From the NCBI GenBank assembly GCA_964616835.1, contig CAZTSG010000016.1, positions 1 to 28,449 on the forward strand: a stretch of 28,449 bases of DNA, given 5' to 3'. Below, piece by piece: positions 22,030-28,449 of the stretch (positions are counted from its first letter, which is position 1; the number at the start of each line of letters is the position of its first letter). A program made the position numbers and the translations under genes. This stretch comes from JAAOZP01 sp964616835. Its GTDB lineage: Archaea > Thermoproteota > EX4484-205 > JAAOZP01. The notes under the pieces are model-generated. The model worked only from the letters and a program-made list of their open reading frames with translations. It did not search any database and had not been told where the DNA came from.

Positions 22030-23094
22030 ATGAAAATAAGGTCTGTAACGCTTTTCATTTCAGAAAGTGAGGAGCTAAACATCAGGGAGCACGTAACAAA
22101 CCTTGGCTTAATGCTCTCTGCCACTGTTGAATCCATGCTCCTCTCTGACAGCGTCTGGAGCACTAGAGTCGCCCTCCCACCAGTAAGTAGTAAAGACTCG
22201 CCTGCTAAAAAGGCCTCGCAACTCGCAGACCTTGACGTTGCGAACTATTTTTCAATAGGGCAGGTTGAAGATACTCACACGGCTCTGGAGGAGCTTGTTG
22301 ACGTTGCTAGAAACAAGGTATTCGCTTCAATAAACATGAGGAGCATGAGTAGCTTCCATATTGTTGAACGCGTTTTAAGAAGAGCCTGTGAGGAAGACCC
22401 TTCTAATGGGAGCAGACTGTCCGTAAGCATTGGTAACAGTATTCTTACGCCATATTTTCCTACTGCATGCAATATTTACGGCGAAGAAGGCTTAGCAATA
22501 TCCCTACTATACCCTAGCCTCCTCAGAAACAAGCTTCTGAACCAGTTTCAAGACATTCTTGCTGAGGTTTACGCGTCTACTGAGAAAGTCGGTTTAAAGC
22601 TTTCCGAGAATATTGGCGTTAAGTATTACGGAATCGATGCCTCCCTCTCCCCATGGATGGAGGAAAGCGTCGCGGAAATCATCGAATTCGCTTCAGGTGT
22701 CAGGATGCCGCTTCCCAGCACATTTAGCACGATTAAAGAAGTGAACAGCCTGATAGGAAACGCTATTCAGGCAGCAGGGGTGAGCGCCACCGGGTACAAC
22801 GAGGTCATGCTCCCAGTTGCTGAGGATAATGTTTTGAAAGAAAGAGTTGCATCTGACGAGGTTAGGCTTAGAGACCTCGTCCATTTGACGGCAGCATGCG
22901 TAGCCGGAGTAGACATGGTTGTTGTTTCAGACGATACTCCAAGCAGTATCTTGAAAGGGGTTTTCAAAGACCTTTTTGAAATATCAGCTTTGAAAAACAA
23001 GCCTTTGGGCGTAAGAATAATATTCGCGCCCGCTGAGCCTGGTGAAACAATCAGGCTCGGGTTCTTTGGAGAGACGCCCGTGATACATCTTTAA
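22030..23094 (+). CDS. DUF711/UPF0210 family protein
   Basis: A 354-aa member of the DUF711 (UPF0210, PFL-like) family, structurally related to glycyl-radical enzyme barrels but without a known activity. Family landmarks are the N-terminal MKIRSVTLFISESE, the region around VFASINMRSMSSFHIVERVL, the stretch ILTPYFPTACNIYGEEGLAI, and a later segment GIDASLSPWMEESVAEIIEF. The C-terminal half contains GNAIQAAGVSATGYNEVMLPVAEDNVL. In many genomes the partner is a small ACT-domain protein; none is visible here. Cytoplasmic. The leaderless start at 22030 is supported by TATA spacing, and an inverted repeat touches the promoter. Family call firm, function unknown. Confidence 0.85.
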   Translation: MKIRSVTLFISESEELNIREHVTNLGLMLSATVESMLLSDSVWSTRVALPPVSSKDSPAKKASQLADLDVANYFSIGQVEDTHTALEELVDVARNKVFASINMRSMSSFHIVERVLRRACEEDPSNGSRLSVSIGNSILTPYFPTACNIYGEEGLAISLLYPSLLRNKLLNQFQDILAEVYASTEKVGLKLSENIGVKYYGIDASLSPWMEESVAEIIEFASGVRMPLPSTFSTIKEVNSLIGNAIQAAGVSATGYNEVMLPVAEDNVLKERVASDEVRLRDLVHLTAACVAGVDMVVVSDDTPSSILKGVFKDLFEISALKNKPLGVRIIFAPAEPGETIRLGFFGETPVIHL

Positions 23095-23095
23095 A

Positions 23096-23105
23096 GCTTA
23101 TATTC
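23096..23105 (+). promoter_or_regulatory. TATA-like box of the small ORF at 23131
   Basis: GCTTATATTC centred about 30 nt before the TTG at 23131 and just after the DUF711 stop. It gives some support that the small ORF is transcribed on its own. Confidence 0.4.
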
Positions 23106-23130
23106 TTAATATGGGCGATTATAACACAAG

Positions 23131-23340
23131 TTGGGGGTTGTTCACAGGCCGGATGATATTCTTAACAGGAGGCGGCGTGCAGAAATTGCTACGAGGGATC
23201 TTAACCCTGGTGTGAGAGAGCTTGTGATGAAGATAGTGGATTCTTGGAGCGGGAGAAAATCAATTGAGGATTTGAAGAAGCTGGTGGGAGAAGATAAAGC
23301 AAGAGAGATAATTGGAGAACTCGGTTTACCAGAAGATTAA
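23131..23340 (+). CDS. Small conserved-looking protein of unknown function
   Basis: A 69-aa, highly charged, helical protein. The N-terminal half is basic (HRPDDILNRRRRAEIATRD). The rest reads as two or three short helices (NPGVRELVMKIVDSW, KSIEDLKKLVG, DKAREIIGELG), like a small helical protein-binding or nucleic-acid-binding domain. The start is TTG at 23131; no in-frame ATG exists nearby. A TATA-like box 30 nt upstream supports expression, and the amino-acid pattern looks coding rather than random. It overlaps the stop of the convergent CoA-transferase gene by 4 nt. I do not recognise a family. Confidence 0.5.
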   Translation: MGVVHRPDDILNRRRRAEIATRDLNPGVRELVMKIVDSWSGRKSIEDLKKLVGEDKAREIIGELGLPED

Positions 23341-25217
23341 GGTTGAGCCTCAACAGGCTGGTTGAGGTCTAGGACGACCTCATATACCCCATTCTCTACA
23401 CGATATTTAACTTTGTAACCGCATTTCTTGAAAAGATGTATCATCACAGTGTTTTCAACAAGCACCCATGCTTTCAACGTGTTGAAGCCGTTCGCTTTAG
23501 CCAGCTCGACCAGGTACTTGAGTAGCTCTGTTCCAATACCTCTGCCCTGCCAGTCGTCCCTAACTACTAGGGCGAGCTCTGCAGAATCCGTGTTCGGTAT
23601 CCTAGAGTAGCTTCCTATGCCAACCATGGTCTCCAACCCCTCCTCCGTGACTATGGCCACAAGAACCATCTCGTTCTTGTAATCGATTATGACGTACGGC
23701 CATATCCTGTCCCAGGGGAGCGATTTTAATGGTCCAAGGTATCTTTTTATGATGCTTTCTTTCGAAAGCGCGTAGAAAAGGTGTTGTTTCATCGTCGCGT
23801 CCGAAGGCTTAATCGGCCTGAGGAGTATTTGAGTACCGTCTTTCAACGTGACGTAGCGCTTCAACTCCTCGGGATACTCGATCTCGGGGAACGGCATTAC
23901 TTCCTCGGGAACATATTTATGGGCCTTAGCCCACTCTAAGAGCTGATTCCTAAACTTGGGGGATGCAACGCTTATCAGCTCTAAGGCTCTTTCCCTTATT
24001 GTCTTACCTTCGAGACGCGCAACACCGTATTCAGTGACAACGTATTGCACGTCACCCCTAGTGAGCACGATGCCAGCACCCTCGCTCAACACATGCCTTA
24101 TTCTAGATATGGCCCCATCCTTAGCAGTCGACGGCAACACTGTTATCGCCTTACCACCATCAGACATTCTAGCACCCCTCATGAAGTCTGCTTGCCCACC
24201 CAGACCACTGTAGAAAATGTAGCCTAACGAATCTGAACAAACCTGTCCAGTCAAATCCACTTCAAGAGCCTGGTTTATCGCAATCATCTTCCTATTCTGC
24301 GCTACTATGAAAGGATTGTTAACGTAGTCTGACTCATAGAACTCTACCATAGGATTGTTGTCTATAAAATCGTAGAGACGGCGAGTCCCCATCGCAAAGG
24401 ATGCTATTATCTTACCGGGATGGAGCGTCTTTTTCGCGCAAGTTATCACCCCTGCCTCGACTAAGTCTACCACGCTTTCAGTAAGAAGCTCGGTATGAAT
24501 CCCCAAATCCTTTTTATCATTAAGTGTGCCGAGAACAGCGTCAGGTATGCTTCCTATTCCTATTTGAAGAGTCGATTCGTCTTCAACGAGTTCGGAAACA
24601 TATTTCGCTATCCTATCGGAAACAATATCCCTAGGAGGCGGCGGAGCCTCTAGTATGGGCTCGTCGTGCTCAACAATAAGATCGATATCGCTAACATGTA
24701 CGAAGCTGTCTCCAAGCACACGCGGCATGAAACGGTTTACTTGAGCTATAACGAGCCTAGCCATCTTAGAGGCTGTTTTAGTTATCTCAACCGAGACGCC
24801 TAGGCTGCAAAAACCATGCTCGTCCGGCGGGGTGACCTGTATTAATGCCACATCTATCGGAACCACCCCCCTCTTTATCAGTTTCGGAAGGTCTGATAGG
24901 AAGACGGGGGTGTAGTCGGCCCTGCCCTCAGCCACCGCTTCCCGGGTGTTTATTCCCACGAAGAAAGCGTTCAGGCGAAACCTGCCGGAGTATATTGGTT
25001 TAGCGTATGGTGCGACGCCGAGCGTGTGAACGTGAAGAATCTCGTTATCAGCCAGGTGCTTAGCCTTCTCGACAAGGCCGTTTACAAGATACTGGGGTTC
25101 GCCGCACGCGGAGCCTACGAAAATATGGTCTCCAGTCTTTATGTAGCTCAGCGCTTCCTCTAGGCTAACCTTCTTCTCATCGTACGGCCTTTCTCTGAGG
25201 CGTTTTTTATCAGACAA
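23337..25217 (-). CDS. Acetyl-CoA hydrolase/CoA-transferase fused to a GNAT acetyltransferase
   Basis: A 626-aa two-domain protein. Residues 1-460 form an acetyl-CoA hydrolase/4-hydroxybutyrate CoA-transferase-like enzyme. The expected CoA-thioester-forming Glu is E243 in GIHTELLTESVVDL, and the C-terminal half contains GLGGQADFMRGARMSDGGKA. It would move CoA between acetate and other carboxylic acids. Residues about 470-626 form a GNAT domain: LRPIKPSDATMKQHLFYALS, then the acetyl-CoA loop VVRDDWQGRGIGTELL, and VLVENTVMIHLFKKCGYK. This two-domain architecture is known in prokaryotes. The GNAT domain may acetylate lysines, perhaps of the divergent CoA ligase, as the Pat enzymes do; that is inference. 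The start is TTG 25217, 28 nt from a TATA box. It is divergent from the ADP-forming ligase. Confidence 0.88.
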   Translation of the reverse strand: MSDKKRLRERPYDEKKVSLEEALSYIKTGDHIFVGSACGEPQYLVNGLVEKAKHLADNEILHVHTLGVAPYAKPIYSGRFRLNAFFVGINTREAVAEGRADYTPVFLSDLPKLIKRGVVPIDVALIQVTPPDEHGFCSLGVSVEITKTASKMARLVIAQVNRFMPRVLGDSFVHVSDIDLIVEHDEPILEAPPPPRDIVSDRIAKYVSELVEDESTLQIGIGSIPDAVLGTLNDKKDLGIHTELLTESVVDLVEAGVITCAKKTLHPGKIIASFAMGTRRLYDFIDNNPMVEFYESDYVNNPFIVAQNRKMIAINQALEVDLTGQVCSDSLGYIFYSGLGGQADFMRGARMSDGGKAITVLPSTAKDGAISRIRHVLSEGAGIVLTRGDVQYVVTEYGVARLEGKTIRERALELISVASPKFRNQLLEWAKAHKYVPEEVMPFPEIEYPEELKRYVTLKDGTQILLRPIKPSDATMKQHLFYALSKESIIKRYLGPLKSLPWDRIWPYVIIDYKNEMVLVAIVTEEGLETMVGIGSYSRIPNTDSAELALVVRDDWQGRGIGTELLKYLVELAKANGFNTLKAWVLVENTVMIHLFKKCGYKVKYRVENGVYEVVLDLNQPVEAQP

Positions 25218-25240
25218 CAGCGTAGTATCGAAGATGCAAA

Positions 25241-25248
25241 TTTATAAA
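25241..25248. promoter_or_regulatory. Palindromic TATA box TTTATAAA between divergent acyl-CoA genes
   Basis: TTTATAAA reads the same on both strands. It lies 28 nt before the leftward CoA-transferase start (25217) and about 48 nt before the rightward ligase start (25293). It could serve both directions: leaderless to the left, with a leader of about 20 nt to the right. No better rightward TATA box was found. Confidence 0.5.
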
Positions 25249-25292
25249 CGTAGTCTTCAACCGCTAGAACAGCCTCTAGACGGTATAGCATC

Positions 25293-27416
25293 ATGAAGCT
25301 CGAAGCATTCCTCAACCCGAAATCGGTTGCTGTTATAGGAGCAAGTAGGGAGGAGAAGAAAGTAGGCCACAGAGTATTGAAGAACCTGATCAACTCGGGT
25401 TTTAAAGGCAGAATCTATCCGGTTAATCCTAACGCTGACACTATACTCGGCTACAAGTGTTATAAGAGCGTAGGCGAAATCGGGGAAGACGTTGACTTAG
25501 CAGTTGTAGCCGTGCCCGCTAAGGCTGTTCTAGATGTTGCTGAAGAATGCGGGAGGAAAGGGGTTAGGGGAATCATCATAATATCAGCGGGCTTCTCCGA
25601 AACCGGGAGGGAAGGACTGGTGCTCGAGAAAAAGCTAGTATCGAAGTGCAGGGAATACGGCATACGGCTCCAAGGCCCCAACTGTCTTGGCTTGATAAAC
25701 GCGCGAATAGGTTTGAACGCTTCCTTCGCCCCTACGAGCCCGATTCCCGGCAGCGTGTCGATAGTGTCTCAGAGCGGAGCACTTGGGAGCGCCATACTGA
25801 ACTGGGCTGGCTTCAACAACATGGGTCTTTCAAACTTCGTAAGCGTGGGGAATGAGGCTGACCTTACTATCACGGACTTCTTGGAAGCCCTTGCGGAGGA
25901 TGAGAATACAAGGGTAGTTGGTGTCTACATGGAGGGTGTGAAGAACGGCGAGCGTTTCCTTAAAGTAGCCGGAAGCCTTTCTAGAAGAAAGCCTTTAGTA
26001 GTCTTGAAAGCAGGGACGACGGAAGTAGGTGTGAGAGCTGTTTCCTCGCACACTGGTTCTCTCGCAGGCTCCGACATAGCTTTCTCAGCAGCCTGCAAGA
26101 AGACAGGAGTGTTAAGAGTCGATACGATGAGAGAGTTCTTCGACATGCTTTTCGCACTCCAAGACCAGCCGGTCCCCAGGGGGAAGAACGTTCTAGTAAT
26201 AACTAATGGAGGCGGCCCCGGCGTGCTCGCAGTAGACGCTTGCGAGAAACTCGGCTTAAACCTCCCGTTGCTAGAGCGGGAGTTAAGGGAAAAACTGAGT
26301 AAGAATTTTCCGCCTCACGCCAGCCTAGGCAACCCCATTGATGTTCTGGGGGATGCGGATGAAAACCGTTACAGGCTTGCATTGCAAGCGGCTTTAAGAA
26401 GCAGTGTCGTAGACAGCATTATAGTCATCTTAACGCCGCAGGCCATGACCCCGTCGGAAGAGGTTGCGCGGGTAATTGTCAAGGAAAAAAAGGTTGTTGA
26501 AAAACCTGTTCTCGCCTCTTTCATGGGCTTCGATAACGAGTCGCCACCAATAAAGATTCTGCGAGCAGGCAGGATACCGAATTACGATTTCCCGGAGTCG
26601 GCAGCGCTAGTTCTCAAACGAATGTACGATTATTATTTGGCTTTGAGCAAGCCTGAAGAACCTGTTGCGACAGCAACCGGTGTCGACAATGGGGCTGTTG
26701 CTAGGATAAAAGCAGTGGCAGAGGCAGAGGGCAGGATAAACCTCTCACCGGAGGAAGCATTCCAGATAGCTTCAGCATACGGAATACCTGTTCCTAAAGC
26801 GATGCTGGCTAGAAGCATTAGAGAGGCGTGCGAGATAGCAGAGTCCATAGGGTACCCCGTGGCTGTTAAGGTCGCTTCCCCCGATATTCTCCATAAGACC
26901 GACATGGGATGTGTTGTTCTCAACGTCAAGTCTTGCGAGGAAGTCGGTAGGGCTTACGAGCTTGTTGTTAACAGGGCTAGGACGCTCATGCCCCAGGCAA
27001 GGGTCTCCGGTGCGATCGTGCAGAGAATGGTGCCTTCGGGAAGGGAGGTTATAATCGGGGCGGTTAGAGACCCGCAATTCGGCCCCCTGATGATGTTCGG
27101 CCTCGGAGGAATATACGTCAACTTTCTGCGAGACGTTTCCTACAGACTGGCGCCGCTCACAATGTCGGATGCGTTCGAGATGATTTCTGAGACGAAGGCT
27201 TACACTCTGCTTAAGGGCGTGAGAGGAGAGCCTCCTGCAGACATAAATTCCCTCGTAGACGTTATGATAAGAATATCCCACTTCATGTGCCGTTTTAAGG
27301 ATGTGGTTGAAATGGAGATAAATCCGCTCATGGTTTATGAGGAAGGCAAGGGATGCATGGCAGTAGATATAAAAATAACGCTTGCGAAACAGAGGGCGGA
27401 GGAAAAAGAGGAATGA
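25293..27416 (+). CDS. acdAB: Acetate-CoA ligase (ADP-forming), fused alpha-beta subunits
   Basis: A 707-aa ADP-forming acyl-CoA synthetase. It converts acetyl-CoA (or another acyl-CoA), ADP and phosphate to acid, ATP and CoA, the main substrate-level ATP step in peptide- and sugar-fermenting archaea. The alpha part (about 1-460) has the CoA-binding FLNPKSVAVIGASREEKKVG, a ligase domain with IVSQSGALGSAILNWA, and the phosphorylated His H253 in SSHTGSLAGSD. The beta part (about 480-707) is an ATP-grasp domain with SIGYPVAVKVASPDILHKTD and MFGLGGIYVNFLRDVSYRLAPL. In many archaea alpha and beta are separate genes; here they are fused. ATG 25293 is the start. The next gene overlaps it by 4 nt (ATGA), and the CoA-transferase gene is divergent. 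Acyl specificity cannot be read from sequence. Confidence 0.93.
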   Translation: MKLEAFLNPKSVAVIGASREEKKVGHRVLKNLINSGFKGRIYPVNPNADTILGYKCYKSVGEIGEDVDLAVVAVPAKAVLDVAEECGRKGVRGIIIISAGFSETGREGLVLEKKLVSKCREYGIRLQGPNCLGLINARIGLNASFAPTSPIPGSVSIVSQSGALGSAILNWAGFNNMGLSNFVSVGNEADLTITDFLEALAEDENTRVVGVYMEGVKNGERFLKVAGSLSRRKPLVVLKAGTTEVGVRAVSSHTGSLAGSDIAFSAACKKTGVLRVDTMREFFDMLFALQDQPVPRGKNVLVITNGGGPGVLAVDACEKLGLNLPLLERELREKLSKNFPPHASLGNPIDVLGDADENRYRLALQAALRSSVVDSIIVILTPQAMTPSEEVARVIVKEKKVVEKPVLASFMGFDNESPPIKILRAGRIPNYDFPESAALVLKRMYDYYLALSKPEEPVATATGVDNGAVARIKAVAEAEGRINLSPEEAFQIASAYGIPVPKAMLARSIREACEIAESIGYPVAVKVASPDILHKTDMGCVVLNVKSCEEVGRAYELVVNRARTLMPQARVSGAIVQRMVPSGREVIIGAVRDPQFGPLMMFGLGGIYVNFLRDVSYRLAPLTMSDAFEMISETKAYTLLKGVRGEPPADINSLVDVMIRISHFMCRFKDVVEMEINPLMVYEEGKGCMAVDIKITLAKQRAEEKEE

Positions 27417-28449
27417 AAGCAGTATACATAGCCTCGGTTGAAGGTTTTAGCGGGAAAAGCGTCTTGACAATATCTCTTGCACGTATCGCGATGGAGGAAG
27501 GTTTGAGAACAGGCTATTTCAAGCCGGTTAGTACTGAGTGCATCCCCGGGCCTCGGGGAGAATTGGTTGACGAGGATGCGGAAACGATGAGGGAAATACT
27601 TGGACTGGAGGCTGAAACATGCTGTCTGAAACTCGGTAAGGAGTTCCTTGAATATACTGATAAGGATTCGAAAATATTCGAGAAGATCTTAGAGTCTTAT
27701 CGAGCTGTTTCCCATGGGAAAGACATCGTGATTATAGAGGGGGGTTCGACTCTTTCAGCGGGCTCCCTATGGGGCTGTCAAGCCCCTAAGATGGCCTCTT
27801 TACTGAGCGCGGAATTATTTCTGGTTGTCAGGTACGGGGATGACTCGGTAATCGACCAGCTTCTTCAAGCTAGAGACTATTGTAAGTATTGGAGGGCAGA
27901 GGTCTCGGGCGTAGTCTTAAACCGTGTGGCTGAGGAGAAGCTTGAGAGGGTTAGGAGCCTAGTTAAACCAATGCTTGAAAAAGAGGGTTTGAAAGTGCTT
28001 GGGGTAATCCCTGAGGACCGTGTACTCGGCTCTCTTACAGTGAGAGAAATACATGAGACCCTGGGAGGAGAGCTGATAGCGGGGAAGAAGGGCCTAGACA
28101 ACCTTGTTGAAACATTCCTGATCGGAGCCATGACTCCTGAGAGCGCGATAAAATACTTTAGAAGAGTGAAGAACGAGCTAATTATAACCGGAGGAGATAG
28201 AACAGACATAGTTCTGGCTGCGCTTGAAGCAGGAGCATCAGCCGTAATACTTACTGGAAACCTATACCCTAGCGTGAAGGTTCTGCCCAGGGCGGACGAG
28301 CTTGGAATCCCGCTGATAGTAGTGCCCCAAGACACTTACACCACTCTGCAGAGCGTTCAGAAGATAGTCGGGAGATTGAAGCCTAGGGACACTGTTAGAA
28401 TCGCCGCAGCCAAGAAGCTTGTTCAGGATAATGTTGACTGGAGGACTAT
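27413..28449 (+). CDS. BioD-like/DRTGG-domain protein (COG0857 type), 3' end beyond the window
   Basis: At least 345 aa, open to the window edge. The N-terminal part is a BioD-like P-loop domain (ASVEGFSGKSVLTISLARIA, then GYFKPVSTE, VDEDAETMREILGL, VIIEGGSTLSAG). The C-terminal part is a DRTGG-like domain (LIITGGDRTDIVLAALEAGA, then AVILTGNLYPSVKVL and IPLIVVPQDTYTTLQSV). This is the arrangement found at the N-terminus of some phosphotransacetylases and as stand-alone archaeal proteins. No phosphotransacetylase catalytic domain is visible, and stand-alone members are only a little longer than this. The P-loop departs from the strict GxxxxGK form. ATG 27413 overlaps the ligase stop (ATGA), so the two genes are co-translated. 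I infer a nucleotide-sensing or regulatory role in acetyl-CoA/acetate metabolism. Not a classical dethiobiotin synthetase. Confidence 0.8.
   Translation, partial: MKAVYIASVEGFSGKSVLTISLARIAMEEGLRTGYFKPVSTECIPGPRGELVDEDAETMREILGLEAETCCLKLGKEFLEYTDKDSKIFEKILESYRAVSHGKDIVIIEGGSTLSAGSLWGCQAPKMASLLSAELFLVVRYGDDSVIDQLLQARDYCKYWRAEVSGVVLNRVAEEKLERVRSLVKPMLEKEGLKVLGVIPEDRVLGSLTVREIHETLGGELIAGKKGLDNLVETFLIGAMTPESAIKYFRRVKNELIITGGDRTDIVLAALEAGASAVILTGNLYPSVKVLPRADELGIPLIVVPQDTYTTLQSVQKIVGRLKPRDTVRIAAAKKLVQDNVDWRT

Noticed and set aside
27877..28335. A 152-aa leftward ORF near the window end
   Set aside because: It lies entirely antisense to the BioD-like/DRTGG coding sequence, which has clear family motifs. 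The antisense frame is low-complexity and Ser/Thr-rich.
1..28449. Search for CRISPR arrays, insertion sequences or an integrated element
   Set aside because: No repeat-spacer pattern, transposase, integrase or flanking direct repeats were seen. The only tandem repeat is the coding one at 330-476.

Overview
The window looks like a chromosomal piece of a TACK-lineage (Thermoproteota-like, possibly thermophilic) archaeon, probably a draft or metagenome scaffold. The evidence is an archaeal/eukaryal-type TyrRS, an ADP-forming acetate-CoA ligase, a PaREP1/HEPN protein, a DUF3782-type coiled-coil protein, two VapBC pairs and Sulfolobus-like GH31 and GH116 enzymes. Many genes also have a TATA-like box 25-30 nt before the start codon, as expected of leaderless archaeal mRNAs, often with TTG or GTG starts. 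A run of exactly 100 N (1209-1308) marks a scaffold join. No rRNA, tRNA, CRISPR or transposase was seen.

Layout. 1-2.45 kb is accessory: an acylphosphatase fused to a tandem-repeat coiled coil, a DUF3782-like gene broken by an in-frame TAG and cut by the gap, a retropepsin-like aspartic protease, and a VapB/VapC pair whose VapC is frameshifted. 2.7-11.3 kb is a carbohydrate/envelope region: a GH31 alpha-xylosidase, a two-gene operon of a membrane transglutaminase-like protein and a secreted single-pass partner, a 922-aa GH116 beta-glucosidase, and a divergent coiled-coil membrane transglutaminase-like protein. A 19-bp palindrome lies between the last two. 11.3-13.5 kb holds an SPL-like radical SAM protein, a PaREP1/HEPN protein and an intact VapBC pair. 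13.6-17.4 kb reads leftward: phosphomannomutase/phosphoglucomutase, two overlapping membrane ORFs that may be one gene, a nitroreductase and a YbaK-type deacylase.

17.5-23.3 kb contains a three-part flavoprotein/SCP2/multi-TM fusion with foreign-looking arginine codons, tyrS, a leftward glycosyl-hydrolase-like TIM-barrel candidate, a DUF711 protein and a small unknown ORF. 23.3 kb to the end is an acyl-CoA energy module: a CoA-transferase fused to a GNAT acetyltransferase, divergent from a fused ADP-forming acetate-CoA ligase. The ligase overlaps by 4 nt a BioD-like/DRTGG protein that runs off the window.

Together the genes suggest a heterotroph that takes in xylo- and gluco-oligosaccharides, hydrolyses them with enzymes lacking signal peptides (so probably cytoplasmic), and conserves energy as ATP from acetyl-CoA or other acyl-CoA. 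The strongest leads for something little described are the flavoprotein-SCP2-membrane fusion, the GNAT/CoA-transferase + ligase + DRTGG module, and the paired transglutaminase-like membrane proteins around GH116 with an operator-like palindrome.
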